DNA from: Poindextera sp036494815
Lineage (GTDB): Bacteria; Pseudomonadota; Alphaproteobacteria; Caulobacterales; Caulobacteraceae
NCBI GenBank assembly: GCA_036494815.1
Contig: DASXNV010000064.1
Span: 1 to 64,000, forward strand
Length of the DNA: 64,000 nt
Direction of reading: 5' to 3'
Below, piece after piece: positions 43,462 through 53,432 of this stretch. The number at the start of each line of letters is the position of its first letter. Positions within the stretch are counted from its first letter, which is position 1. The notes beneath the pieces are model-generated. The model did not search any database and was not told the DNA's origin. It saw only the letters and a program-made list of their open reading frames with translations. Made by a program: the position numbers and the translations under genes.

Positions 43462-43713
43462 GTGACCTTGGGCGAAACCGGTCGTATCGAAGGCGACATT
43501 AAGGCCGACACTATCGAGGTGCGCGGCCAGATCTATGGCTCGATTCAGGCCGCCCAGGTGCGCGTGGCGGCCACTGGTCGGGTCGAGGGCGACATCACCC
43601 ACGACCAGCTGACTATAGAGGCTGGCGCCTATTTCCAGGGCCGTAGCATCAAGAGCCAAGCCCCCGGCGGCGGCGACCTGATCATGATCGCCAACGCCGC
43701 CCGCCACGCTTAA
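43462..43713 (+). CDS. Bactofilin, probably lacking its N-terminal half
   Basis: The 83-residue frame is beta-helical: LGETGRIEGDIKADTIEVRG, VRVAATGRVEGDITHDQLTI and EAGAYFQGRS. This is the C-terminal half of a bactofilin, a polymerising cytoskeletal protein; Caulobacter BacA and BacB are known examples. Upstream codons back to 43354 continue the same style (GGAVRGDVQAWRVTLGE) but contain no credible start, and the usual N-terminal turns are missing. A GTG at 43462 is the only option for a start. It may be a truncated gene, or there may be a frameshift near GCGGGGGTGG (43421-43430). Confidence 0.6.
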   Translation: MTLGETGRIEGDIKADTIEVRGQIYGSIQAAQVRVAATGRVEGDITHDQLTIEAGAYFQGRSIKSQAPGGGDLIMIANAARHA

Positions 43714-43718
43714 AAGGC

Positions 43719-44844
43719 TTAGGCGGCTTCTCCACCGTCCCGCGTCACCCCGACCCTCTGGGCCAGGGACGCGCCCATGAACGCATCCAGGTCGCCGTCG
43801 AGCACGCCTTGCGTGTCCGAGGTCTCCACGTCGGTGCGCAGGTCCTTGACCAGCTGATAGGGCTGCAGGACGTAGGACCGGATCTGGTGGCCCCAGCCGA
43901 TATCAGTCTTCTGGTCTTCCATAGCCTGGGCGGCGGCCTCCCGCCGTTGCAGCTCCAGCTCGTAGAGCCGGGCGCGCAGCATTTTCCAGGCTTCGTCCCG
44001 GTTAGCGTGCTGCGAGCGACCCGCTTGGCAGGCCACGGCGACCCCGGTGGGGATGTGGGTCAGGCGCACGGCCGAATCGGTCTTGTTGATGTGCTGGCCG
44101 CCAGCGCCGGAGGCGCGATAGGTGTCGGTGCGTACGTCGGCGGGATTGATGTCGATGATGATGGTGTCGTCCACCACGGGATAGACCCAGGCCGAGGCGA
44201 AACTGGTATGACGCCGGGCGCTGGAATCGAACGGCGAGATGCGCACCAGCCGGTGGACCCCAGCCTCCGTCTTCAGCCAGCCATAGGCGTTCTGGCCCTT
44301 GATCTGCAGGGTCGCCGACTTGATCCCGGCCTGTTCGCCCGCGGTTTCTTCGATCAGTTCCACGGTCATCCCATGGGCGTTGGCCCAGCGGGTGTACATG
44401 CGCAGCAGCATGCCGGCCCAGTCGCAGGACTCAGTGCCGCCGGCGCCGGAATTGATTTCCAGATAGGCGTCGTTGCCGTCGGCCTCGCCCGACAACAGGG
44501 CTTCCAACTCCGCCCGCGCGCCGCGCTCCTTCAACGCCGCGAGTTGGCCGCGCGCATCGTTCAGCAGGTCCTCGTCGCCCTCGGCGTCCGCCAGTTCGGC
44601 ATATTCCAGGGCCTCGGCCAGGCCCGACTCCAGGCTGCGCACCGCGTCCACCTGGCCGGCCAAGCGCGTGCGCTCGCGCATCAGGGCCTGGGCGTCGGCG
44701 GGGCGGTCCCACAGCGTCGGGTCCTCGACCCGGGCGTTCAGCTCATCGAGCTTTCGAAGCGCAGGGTCCCAGTCAAAGACGCCTCCTGAGCAGTCCGACG
44801 GACTGCTCGATGTCAGCCGCGGCGGCCTCGACATCCGGTCTCAT
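43719..44844 (-). CDS. prfB: Peptide chain release factor 2, with programmed +1 frameshift
   Basis: RF2 ends translation at UGA and UAA. Translation starts at ATG 44844 (MRPDVEAAAADIEQSVGLL) and reaches 23 codons, then CTT TGA C at 44778-44772. The ribosome must skip one base to continue with DWDPALRKLDELNARVEDP. The total is 374 residues. The body has the GGQ motif in SGAGGQHINKTDSAVRL and the SPF-type region before it. The in-frame UGA with the upstream AGGAGG is the standard autoregulation: low RF2 favours frameshifting. The gene is downstream of the PBP1A gene. Confidence 0.95.
44772..44787 (-). promoter_or_regulatory. prfB programmed +1 frameshift site
   Basis: The minus strand reads AGGAGGCGTCTTTGAC. 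The internal Shine-Dalgarno-like AGGAGG stands three bases before CTT UGA C, as in E. coli (AGGGGG TAT CTT TGA C). Slippage of the CUU-reading tRNA to UUU lets the ribosome continue with GAC. The stop UGA is the RF2 target itself. Confidence 0.95.
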
Positions 44845-44937
44845 GGTGATCTCCTAACAGGGGCGCGCCTGATAGCCCGCTTAGCCCTCGGCTTCAATGG
44901 GTGGGCGACGTCGCCGTTTTCGCTAATGCCGTTTTCG

Positions 44938-47370
44938 CTAATACAGCCCGTTCAGATCGGTCGGGGGCTTTTTCGGCGGCGGCGCGCCGGCCGCGGGCGG
45001 GCCGCCGGGGACCGGCTTCAGCTGGCCGTTAGGGCTGAGCAGCGCTCCGGGGACCTGCTCGTCCAGCGGCGTCATGGGCAGGGGCTTGGGCTCTGTGCCC
45101 GGACGGAAGGCCTCGCGAATACCGCGGACCATGCCGTATTTGACGTCTTTGGGCGGACGGAAGTCGTGCACCGGAGTGCCCTTGAGCGCGGTCTGCATGA
45201 AATCGATGAAGATCGGCACCGCGTCCACCGCCCCGGTCTCGTTGTTGCCCAGGGAGCGGTTGTCATCGAAGCCGACGAACACCCCCACCACGATGTCGGG
45301 GCTGAAGCCCACGAACCAGGCGCTGCGGAAATCGTTTGTGGTGCCGGTCTTGCCGCCGATGGGCCGGCCCAAGCTGCTGGCCTGGGCGGCGGTGCCACGC
45401 TGGACCACGCCCTGCAGCATGGTGGTGATCTGGTAGGCGGTGACCGGATCCATGATCTGCTCACCGCCCGGAGGGATGCGCGGCGATTCCTCACCGTTGA
45501 AAGCGCTGGCGCATTTGGCGCAGTCGCGCTGGTCGGCGTTGAGCACCGGCTTGCCCTGGCTGTCCTCCACTACCTCGATCAGGTGCGGGTTGACCCGCCG
45601 CCCCCCGTTGACGAAGGCCGAATAGGCCGCGGTCAGCTTGAACGGCGTGGTCTCCCCCGCCCCCAGGGCCATGGCCAGCACCGGATCCATATTGGTGACG
45701 ACCCCGGCGCGCTTGGCCAGGTCGATGATCTTGGGCATGCCCACCGCCTGGGCCAGGCGCACGGTCATGGTGTTCAAGGACAGCTCCAGCCCTCGCCGGA
45801 GCGGCAGCATGCCCAGATAGCCCTTGTGGAAATTTTCCGGCGACCACACCTCGCCGGCCTTGGCCCCCGGCAGTGAGATCGGACCGTCCAGCACCTGGCT
45901 GGCCGGCGTATAGCCGTTCTCAAGCGCGGTCGCGTAGACGAACGGCTTGAACGAGGAACCGGGCTGGCGATTGGCCTGGGTGGCGCGATTGAAATTGGAC
46001 AGGGAGAAGCTGTAGCCGCCGACCATGGCCAGGGTGCGCCCGCTCCACGGGTCGATGGCCACCAGGGCGCCATTGACCAGGGGCACCTGGCGCAGGTTGT
46101 AGACCCCCGGCGAGGCTGGTTCGACAAAGATCAGGTCGCCCCGGCTCAGCGCCTTCTTGCCCGCCTGGGCCCAGACCACGTCGGCGCTCTCCAGCACCCC
46201 GCGCCCGCCGCCATCGGCCTGCACCACGCGCACTATGCCGCCAGCGGCCGATTCAACCCGGGCGGCGCGCCAGTCGCGACGCTCCGACGGCGGGGTCGAG
46301 GCCTGGGCCTGTTTCTGCCAGCCATCGTCAGCGTCCACATGGCCCCAGGCGCCTCGCCATCCATGGCGACGGTCGTAATTCTCCAACCCCTTCATCAGCG
46401 CCACCCGCGCCGCCGTCTGCAGGCGCGGATCCAGGGTGGTGCGCATGTAATAGCCGCCCTCGTCGAGCTTCTTGCCCAAGGTGGCGATGCCCCGCTGGCG
46501 CACTTCTTCGACGAAATAGTCGGCGTCATGATATTTCGCCCGCGTCGGGGCGGTCTGGACGACCAGATCCTCCTTCATCGCCGCTTCGGCCTGGGCGCGC
46601 GTGACCATGTTCAGGTCGGCCATCTGGCTGAGCACGAAATTGCGCCGGCGGATGGCGGCGGCCTTGTTGCGCACGGGATGATAATTGTCCGGCCCCTTGG
46701 GCAGCGCCGCCAGGTAGGCGCACTCGGCCAGATCCAGCTCGGACAGCGGCTTGCCGAAATAGTTATAGGCGGCGGCGACCACCCCATAGGAGTGATAGCC
46801 GAGCCAGATCTCATTCAGATAGAGCTCAAGGATGTGCTCCTTGCTCATCGACTGTTCCAGCCGATTGGCGAGGATGGCCTCCTTCATCTTGCGCCCGACC
46901 GTGGCCTCGTTGTTCAAGAGCACGTTTTTGGCCACCTGTTGGGTGATGGTCGAGCCACCCTCCAGCCGCTTGCCGTGGCTGGCGTTCATCACGTCCTTGG
47001 CCATGGCCCGCAGCAGGCCCATGGGATCGACGCCGCCATGCTTGAAGAAATTATGGTCCTCGGCGGCCAGGAAGGCGTTCACCACCTGGGCCGGGATCTG
47101 GTCGTAGGAAACGAAGATCCGGCGTTCCTTGGAATATTCGCCGATCAGGGTGCCGTCCCAGGCATAGACCCGCGTCGCCGTCGGCGGGCGATAGTCGGCG
47201 AGATCGGCGGCGTCGGGCATGTCGTGGAACAGCCACGCCGCATAGACGGCCAGGGAAAATCCGGCCACGGCGATCAGGCTCAGCACTATAACGCCGGCGG
47301 TCGCGATCCATCGCTGCGGAAAGTTCAACGCCGAAGCCTCCACGGGACGAACCGCGCCCGCATGGATCAC
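44938..47370 (-). CDS. mrcA: Penicillin-binding protein 1A (bifunctional transglycosylase-transpeptidase)
   Basis: The 810-residue inner-membrane protein polymerises and crosslinks peptidoglycan. An N-terminal membrane helix (about 23-47) is followed by the glycosyltransferase domain with catalytic Glu in AAEDHNFFKHGGVDP and EGGSTITQQVAKN. The transpeptidase domain has QPGSSFKPF (S-x-x-K, near 473), S-x-N in SLNTMT and KTG in GGKTGTTNDF (near 673). A Pro-rich tail closes the protein. GTG 47370 is used as start. Its neighbours amiC and the bactofilin form a cell-wall block. Confidence 0.95.
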   Translation of the reverse strand: MIHAGAVRPVEASALNFPQRWIATAGVIVLSLIAVAGFSLAVYAAWLFHDMPDAADLADYRPPTATRVYAWDGTLIGEYSKERRIFVSYDQIPAQVVNAFLAAEDHNFFKHGGVDPMGLLRAMAKDVMNASHGKRLEGGSTITQQVAKNVLLNNEATVGRKMKEAILANRLEQSMSKEHILELYLNEIWLGYHSYGVVAAAYNYFGKPLSELDLAECAYLAALPKGPDNYHPVRNKAAAIRRRNFVLSQMADLNMVTRAQAEAAMKEDLVVQTAPTRAKYHDADYFVEEVRQRGIATLGKKLDEGGYYMRTTLDPRLQTAARVALMKGLENYDRRHGWRGAWGHVDADDGWQKQAQASTPPSERRDWRAARVESAAGGIVRVVQADGGGRGVLESADVVWAQAGKKALSRGDLIFVEPASPGVYNLRQVPLVNGALVAIDPWSGRTLAMVGGYSFSLSNFNRATQANRQPGSSFKPFVYATALENGYTPASQVLDGPISLPGAKAGEVWSPENFHKGYLGMLPLRRGLELSLNTMTVRLAQAVGMPKIIDLAKRAGVVTNMDPVLAMALGAGETTPFKLTAAYSAFVNGGRRVNPHLIEVVEDSQGKPVLNADQRDCAKCASAFNGEESPRIPPGGEQIMDPVTAYQITTMLQGVVQRGTAAQASSLGRPIGGKTGTTNDFRSAWFVGFSPDIVVGVFVGFDDNRSLGNNETGAVDAVPIFIDFMQTALKGTPVHDFRPPKDVKYGMVRGIREAFRPGTEPKPLPMTPLDEQVPGALLSPNGQLKPVPGGPPAAGAPPPKKPPTDLNGLY

Positions 47371-47527
47371 GCTCTAGCGCGTGTTGGGACGATCGCAAAG
47401 ACGCCCCAGTTTGCGCCCATGGGGATTTCAGAGCGAATCAAACGCTAGCAAACCCCGCCTATCCCAGCCGTCGCGGGAATGGGCGGACTAAAAGTCAGAT
47501 CCCTGAGCGCAAGGCCGGCCCACCAAC

Positions 47528-48772
47528 CTACCGCGACGCAATCCGGGTCTGGCCGGCGAAGTAGTCGTCGATGGAGTCGCCCACCGCGTTCATGAACCTG
47601 GCCCGTTGAGCCGAGCTTTTCATGCGCGATTCATCCTCAGGATTGGTGATGAAGCCCATTTCCAGCAGCACCGCGGGCACGTCCGGGGCCAGCAGGACCA
47701 CGAAGCCCGCGTCGCGATGGCTATGCTGCAACAGCGGCACCCGGTCGCCCACGTGATTGAGCAGGTCCTCGGCGAAGGCAGCCGATCGGTTACGGGTGGA
47801 GCGCTGCGTCAGGTCCAGGAGGATCTGGTTCACCGCCCGATCGCGGCCCGGAAGGTTGACGTTGATGAACCAGTCATTGGCGCCCATCACGTTCTTGACC
47901 ACCCGGTCCGAACCCTTGTCGGAGAGGGTGTAGACCGTGGCCCCCCGCATCTCCGAACTGGGTCCGGAATCGGAGTGCAGTGAAATGAACAGGTCGGCGT
48001 CAGCGCTGCGAGCGATCTGCACCCGCGTTTCCAGGGGCACAAAGCTGTCGCTGTCGCGGGTCATGACCACGCGGTAGCGGCCGGTCCGCTCCAGGCGGGC
48101 CTTGAGGGCCTTGGCCGCCGCAAGATTCATGTCTTTTTCGATGCTGTCGGCCCCGGCGGCGCCTGGGTCCTTGCCGCCATGACCGGCGTCGATGACGATC
48201 ACCTTCTTCAGGCGCAATGGCTTGACGACGGGGACCGCCGCCGAAACCGGCGCGGCTGGCGCTGAAATACGGACCAGGTGAGGCTCGGAGGCGACAGCCA
48301 TCGTCGCGGCCTGCGCGGTCGGCGCCGGCTGATCGATAGCAGCCAGATCGATCACGTAGCGATAGACGGCGACCCCGTCGGACGGCGGCAGCAGGAAGCG
48401 GCGCTTGATTTCGGCCGGACGGGTGAGCTGCAGGCTGATTCTGGCCCCGCCGGCGGCGTTCTGAGCCGACCAAGCGCTGACCAGACCCACGCCATGACCT
48501 TGCGGCCCGGCGTCGGCGGACACCTTGGCCAAGCCGACCACCACCATACGATCAGACGCACCGTCAGCGATCACCTGCCCCTTGGTCGGGCTGTCCAGTT
48601 CGATAACGACGCGGGTTTCGTGCTGATCGCCGCCCAGACGAACCTGCAACACACCAGACGCTGTTTCGGCGCCATGAGAGGATCCGGACAGGCCGAGGCA
48701 GGCCAGGGCGGCGACAACGCCGGCCAGTCGCCCCTGCGCCGAAAAAATAACCCTCTTCACCTGCGCACGCAT
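47528..48772 (-). CDS. amiC: N-acetylmuramoyl-L-alanine amidase AmiC
   Basis: The 414-residue protein has a signal peptide (MRAQVKRVIFSAQGRLAGVV, cleavage near SHGAE), an AMIN domain (about 35-150) and an amidase_3 catalytic domain. Zinc ligands are visible in VIDAGHGGKDPGAAG, the Glu after it, and the His in LFISLHSDSG. The last glutamate region is LEMGFITNP. It cleaves the amide bond that links peptide stem to MurNAc at division. Start 48772 places a signal peptide first; start 48820 would hide it. It is divergent from rne. Confidence 0.93.
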   Translation of the reverse strand: MRAQVKRVIFSAQGRLAGVVAALACLGLSGSSHGAETASGVLQVRLGGDQHETRVVIELDSPTKGQVIADGASDRMVVVGLAKVSADAGPQGHGVGLVSAWSAQNAAGGARISLQLTRPAEIKRRFLLPPSDGVAVYRYVIDLAAIDQPAPTAQAATMAVASEPHLVRISAPAAPVSAAVPVVKPLRLKKVIVIDAGHGGKDPGAAGADSIEKDMNLAAAKALKARLERTGRYRVVMTRDSDSFVPLETRVQIARSADADLFISLHSDSGPSSEMRGATVYTLSDKGSDRVVKNVMGANDWFINVNLPGRDRAVNQILLDLTQRSTRNRSAAFAEDLLNHVGDRVPLLQHSHRDAGFVVLLAPDVPAVLLEMGFITNPEDESRMKSSAQRARFMNAVGDSIDDYFAGQTRIASR

Positions 48773-49160
48773 GCTTGGTCCGAAAATCCCGTCCGCTTTG
48801 AGCTCGACATCCGTTATCATCCGACGCCGTGCACAAACCGTTAAGCACGACTGAAGAGCCACCGCTTTCCTTTTTCGCGCGGTTGTTGCAAACTTGTGTC
48901 GCGCTTGGGACGCCCCGCATCGGGCGAGATCCGCGCACGGCGGCGTCGGCCTTGCTCTTATTTGGGCAAGATCGCCGCGCCTACCCCTCCGCGCCACCTG
49001 GCGCGTCAAGGATTAAACCTCATGGGCAGCGTCGCTTCCGACCGCTCAAAGCTGATGGTTCGATACGTCGTCAACGACGCGACGAACCCGCTTGCGCGCG
49101 CCCTCACGCACATCCGGCCCCCGGCGTTCAACGCCGGCGCGCGCCACGGAGATAATTTGA
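48773..49160. other. Divergent intergenic region between amiC and rne, with rne leader
   Basis: This 388-base stretch has no supported gene. It should contain the promoters of amiC (leftward) and rne (rightward) and a long rne 5' leader. In other bacteria such a leader binds RNase E itself for feedback control; here no conserved stem could be confirmed by eye. GGAGAT at 49148-49153 is the rne ribosome site. Confidence 0.5.
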
Positions 49161-51746
49161 ATGTCGAAAAGAATGTTGATCGACGCTGTCCACGCCGAGG
49201 AAACGCGCGTGGCGGTGGTGGACGGGACGCGAGTTGAAGATTTCGATTTCGAGAGCCAATCGAGAAAACAGCTTCGGGGTAATATCTATCTGGCCAAGGT
49301 GACGCGGGTCGAACCCAGCCTTCAGGCCGCTTTCATCGAATATGGCGGCAATCGTCACGGCTTTCTGGCCTTCAACGAGATCCACCCTGACTATTACCAG
49401 ATCCCCCTGGCTGACCGCGAGGCGATCTTGCGCGAGGACGCCGAGGACAATGATGAGCCGCCCATGCGCGGTGGTCATCACGACGAAGATGTCGGCGACG
49501 ACGATGACGACGACGATGTGATGAGCGATGAGCTCGCCCGTCGCAATCGCCGACTGATGCGCCGCTACAAGATCCAGGAAGTGATCAAGCGCCGCCAGAT
49601 CATGCTGGTGCAGGTGGTCAAGGAGGAACGTGGCAACAAGGGCGCGGCCCTGACCACCTATCTGTCCCTAGCCGGCCGTTACGGCGTCCTGATGCCCAAT
49701 ACCGCGCGGGGCGGCGGCATCAGCCGCAAGATAACCACCGTCACCGACCGCAAGCGCCTGAAAAGCGTGGTCCAAAGCCTGGACGTGCCGCTGGGCATGG
49801 GCCTGATCGTCCGCACCGCTGGGGCCAAGCGCACCAAGGCCGAGCTGAAGCGCGACTACGAATATCTGATGCGCCTGTGGGAGAATATCCGCGAGCGGAC
49901 CCTGCACTCGATCGCCCCGGCGCTGATCTACGAGGAAGAGGATCTGGTCAAACGAGCCATCCGCGACATGTTCGACAAGGATCTGGAAGGGATCTGGGTC
50001 GAGGGCGAGGAAGGTTACCGCGAAGCGCGCGACTTCATGCGCATGATCATGCCGTCCCAGGCCAAGAAGGTCATCGCATATCGCGACCCGACCCCGCTGT
50101 TCGTCCAGGCCAAGATCGAGGACCATCTGGCCCAGATTTACTCGCCGGTGGTGCCGCTGAAATCGGGCGGTTATCTGGTGATCAACCAGACCGAAGCCCT
50201 GGTGGCCATCGACGTCAACTCCGGCAAGTCGACGCGTGAGCGCAATATCGAAGCCACGGCGCTGAAGACCAATCTGGAGGCGGCCGAGGAATCCGCCCGC
50301 CAACTGCGCCTGCGCGACCTGGCCGGCCTGATCGTCATCGACTTCATCGACATGGACGAGGGCAAGAACAACCGCGCCGTCGAAAAGGTGCTCAAGGACG
50401 CGCTCAAGGACGACCGCGCCCGGGTTCAGATGGGTAAGATCTCCAGTTTCGGCCTGATGGAGATCAGCCGCCAGCGTCGCCGCACCGGCGTGCTCGAAGG
50501 CACCACACACGTTTGTGAACACTGCGCCGGCACCGGCCGTATTCGGTCCACGGAATCCAGCGCCCTGGCGGCGCTGCGGGCGGTGGAGCTGGAAGCGGTT
50601 CGCGGCGGCGCCGGAGCCGTCACTTTGCGCACCTCGCGTACGGTGGCCCTCTATATCCTCAACGAAAAGCGCGGCTTCCTCGAACGCCTGCGTCAGACCA
50701 AGGGTCTGGCGGTGACCGTGGTCGTTGACGACGCCCTGGCCCATTCCGAACACGGCATCGAACGCACCGAGAGCCGCGAATACGAACCGGCTGAGCTTCC
50801 GGCGAGCCGGACCGCCTTCGCTCCCGCCCCGGCTGACGCTGACGACGATGACAACTTCGTCGTCGACGAGGCGGAGGACGAAGACGAGGAAGAAGAGGAT
50901 CAGGAAGAAAACGAAGGCGGCATCGAGGCCAACGGCGTCAGCGAGGAGCGCCGTCCCGCGCGCGCCGAAAGCGAGGGCGAAGCCGGTCAGCGGCGTGGTC
51001 GGCGCCGGCGCCGGCGCGGCGCTCGCCGAGACGAGCCCGACCGTCCGGCCCGCGCGGCTGAGGCGGCGGATGAGGCCGGTGAAGCTGGCGAAGGCGTCGA
51101 GGGCGATGATGACGCCTCGGACGACAGCGCCGAAGGGCGCAACCGTCGCCGGCGCCGCGGTCGCCGCGGCGGTCGCCGGGTGCGCGAAGATGTCCGTCGC
51201 GACGAGCCCTATGCCTGGTCGCGCCCGCGCGTGCCCGACGGCGACCCCTACATCTGGATGGATCCCAGCCAGCCGCCCCCTGCTCCTACGCCGCGCCCAG
51301 CCGCCCCTGTCCACGCCCTAGCCGCCCCGCCGGCCGCGCCTGAACTCGCACTCGCCGATGCGCCGCAACCCGAATTGCTGGGCGAGGCCGAAACGGTCGA
51401 CGTCTGGGTCGAATTGCCCGCGCCGACGGAAGCGGTGGAGAAAAAACCGAGGGCGCGCCGCTCGCGCGCCAAGAAATCCCTAGCGGCTGAGGTCGAGACG
51501 ATCCAGGAGACTACAGCCGAACCCTTGGCGGAGGCCACGATAGCGGTCGAAACGCCCGTGGTTGCGGCTGAGCCTGGACCGGCCCCGGCTGTCGAAGCTC
51601 ACCCTGAACCGGTGCTTGAATTGGTCACCGCGGCCGAAACTGCGCCACCCGTGGTCGCTTCCGAGCCGGAATTGATCACTGTCGACGCGGCGGAGATCTC
51701 CAGTCCGCCGGTCAAGCCGAAGCGGGGTTGGTGGCGCCGCGGTTGA
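49161..51746 (+). CDS. rne: Ribonuclease E
   Basis: The 861-residue endonuclease heads the RNA degradosome. The S1 domain begins MSKRMLIDAVHAEETRVAVV and is interrupted by an acidic insert (DEDVGDDDDDDD) near residues 100-120. The RNase H-like and DNase I-like catalytic parts are followed by VAIDVNSGKS and DFIDMD (metal Asp), and the zinc-link Cys pair in HVCEHCAGTG. A long disordered tail alternates acidic and basic, with Arg-rich RGRRRRRRG-like blocks, and ends GWWRRG. That tail motif recruits PNPase in Caulobacter. GGAGAT stands seven bases before the ATG. Confidence 0.97.
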   Translation: MSKRMLIDAVHAEETRVAVVDGTRVEDFDFESQSRKQLRGNIYLAKVTRVEPSLQAAFIEYGGNRHGFLAFNEIHPDYYQIPLADREAILREDAEDNDEPPMRGGHHDEDVGDDDDDDDVMSDELARRNRRLMRRYKIQEVIKRRQIMLVQVVKEERGNKGAALTTYLSLAGRYGVLMPNTARGGGISRKITTVTDRKRLKSVVQSLDVPLGMGLIVRTAGAKRTKAELKRDYEYLMRLWENIRERTLHSIAPALIYEEEDLVKRAIRDMFDKDLEGIWVEGEEGYREARDFMRMIMPSQAKKVIAYRDPTPLFVQAKIEDHLAQIYSPVVPLKSGGYLVINQTEALVAIDVNSGKSTRERNIEATALKTNLEAAEESARQLRLRDLAGLIVIDFIDMDEGKNNRAVEKVLKDALKDDRARVQMGKISSFGLMEISRQRRRTGVLEGTTHVCEHCAGTGRIRSTESSALAALRAVELEAVRGGAGAVTLRTSRTVALYILNEKRGFLERLRQTKGLAVTVVVDDALAHSEHGIERTESREYEPAELPASRTAFAPAPADADDDDNFVVDEAEDEDEEEEDQEENEGGIEANGVSEERRPARAESEGEAGQRRGRRRRRRGARRDEPDRPARAAEAADEAGEAGEGVEGDDDASDDSAEGRNRRRRRGRRGGRRVREDVRRDEPYAWSRPRVPDGDPYIWMDPSQPPPAPTPRPAAPVHALAAPPAAPELALADAPQPELLGEAETVDVWVELPAPTEAVEKKPRARRSRAKKSLAAEVETIQETTAEPLAEATIAVETPVVAAEPGPAPAVEAHPEPVLELVTAAETAPPVVASEPELITVDAAEISSPPVKPKRGWWRRG

Positions 51747-51822
51747 GACCCGGCGCGCAAACTGGCATGAGGAATGGGAGATTGAAGGCGCGGGGGCGCA
51801 ACGGATTGTCGGAGCCTCTGGC

Positions 51823-53277
51823 ATGAACAGCCACCCGCCTCGTCCCGCCACTGGTCGCGTATCGGCGCGGCGCAAATCGTGGATCGGCGCCGTCGCTAGC
51901 GCGGCGGCGCTGGTCGGCGGTCTCCTGGCCCCCGTCGCGCCCGCCTTCGCCCAGGATGGCCCCCTATCGCTGATCCGCGACACCGAAATCGAAGCCATCT
52001 TGCACCAGGACGCTGATCCAGCGCTGATTGCAGCGGGCCTGGACCCGAAGGTGGTGCAGATCCACATCGTTGGCGACAATGAGATCAACGCTTTCGTCGC
52101 GGGCGGCCAGAACCTGTTCCTCAACACCGGGTTGATCGTCAAAACCAAGACACCGAACGAACTGATCGGGGTCATGGCTCACGAAACCGGTCACATGGCC
52201 GGCGGCCATTTGGCGCGCTCGGACCAGGGCGGCAAGCAGGCCCTGGCCACCTTCCTCCTGACCATCGGCCTGGCTGCGGCTGCGGCGGTGGCCGGGGCCC
52301 CGGATGCGGCCGGCGCCCTGCTCTACAGCTCCGACTATTTCGCCACCCTGACTATCCTCAGCTATACCCGCACCCAGGAAGCCTCGGCTGACCAGGCAGC
52401 GATCACCTACCTGGAAAAAGCGCACGAATCGGCTCGCGGACTGGTCCAATTCTTCGACAACTACCGCTACGAAGAGGTGTTTTCGGGCGCCAAGCGCTAC
52501 CCCTTCTTCCAGAGCCACCCCCTGACCTCTGAACGGATCGAAGCCCTGCGTATCCGGGCGGCGCAACAGGCCAGCTATAATGTGGCCGATACGCCCGAGG
52601 CTCAGGCTCGGCACGACATCATGGTCGCCAAGCTGAAAGCCTTCACCAACCTGCCGCAGCAGACCTTCATCGACTACCCGGAGAACGACACCAGTTTCCC
52701 CGCGCGCTACGCCCGCGCCATCGCCTATTACCGGGATTTGCAGACGGACAAGGCTGTGAAGCTCACCGACGCCCTGCTTGCTGAGCAGCCCAATAATCCC
52801 TATCTGTGGGAACTGAAGGGTCAGACCCTGTTCGAATTCGGCCGCCCCAAAGAGGCTGAACCGGCTCATCGGCGTTCGGTTGAGCTCAGGCCGGACGCCC
52901 CCCTGCTGCATATGAACCTGGGCCAGACCCTGTTGGCCGAAGACGATCCCAAAAAGCTCGACGAGGCGGTGAGCGAGATCCATCGCTCGCTCGACGTTGA
53001 ACCCGACAATCCCTACGGCTGGCTGCTGCTGTCCCAGGCCTATGACCGCAAAGGCGAGCCGGGCATGGCGCGCCTGGCGGCGGCGGAACAGGAATTTTCC
53101 CTGGGCCAGGCCGTCGAGGCCCGCGTGTTCGCTATGCGCGCGCGCCACCAGTTGACCAAGAACAGCCCCGAATGGCGCCGTGCAACCGACATCGTCCTGG
53201 TCTCCAAACCCAGCAAGGAAGATCTGCAGGCCCTCGCCCGTGAGGGCAGCGTCGACGCGCCGTCGGTGCGGCGCTAG
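51823..53277 (+). CDS. Secreted M48-family metalloprotease with TPR repeats
   Basis: The 484-residue protein has a signal peptide (cleavage near APAFAQDG, residue 44), then a zincin domain with HETGH at 120-124 and the third ligand in the E-A-S-A-D region near 190. The C-terminal half has TPR-like repeats (about 290-470). This is the architecture of BepA, a periplasmic chaperone-protease for outer-membrane proteins. The gene is in the same direction as rne. Confidence 0.9.
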   Translation: MNSHPPRPATGRVSARRKSWIGAVASAAALVGGLLAPVAPAFAQDGPLSLIRDTEIEAILHQDADPALIAAGLDPKVVQIHIVGDNEINAFVAGGQNLFLNTGLIVKTKTPNELIGVMAHETGHMAGGHLARSDQGGKQALATFLLTIGLAAAAAVAGAPDAAGALLYSSDYFATLTILSYTRTQEASADQAAITYLEKAHESARGLVQFFDNYRYEEVFSGAKRYPFFQSHPLTSERIEALRIRAAQQASYNVADTPEAQARHDIMVAKLKAFTNLPQQTFIDYPENDTSFPARYARAIAYYRDLQTDKAVKLTDALLAEQPNNPYLWELKGQTLFEFGRPKEAEPAHRRSVELRPDAPLLHMNLGQTLLAEDDPKKLDEAVSEIHRSLDVEPDNPYGWLLLSQAYDRKGEPGMARLAAAEQEFSLGQAVEARVFAMRARHQLTKNSPEWRRATDIVLVSKPSKEDLQALAREGSVDAPSVRR

Positions 53278-53432
53278 GTCGCCGATCGCCACCGATTGTT
53301 CCTAAATTCGGCTCAATTGGCATCCACCTAGGTTAGACTAACCCGTTCCCGCTCCTCCCCGCACAGGCGCACAGGAACGGCTTTTGATTCTCGCTTGATG
53401 ATGGATTTGTCGAGCCGCCTGGAGTTGCCTTG

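Noticed and set aside
44473..47448. Long open frames antisense to prfB and the PBP1A gene
   Set aside because: Same codon-bias artefact; the sense strand carries complete catalytic motifs.
49668..51314. Long open frame antisense to rne (about 548 codons)
   Set aside because: It is low-complexity Gly/Ala/Val-rich sequence produced by high GC and the rne codon bias, without a ribosome site or motifs.
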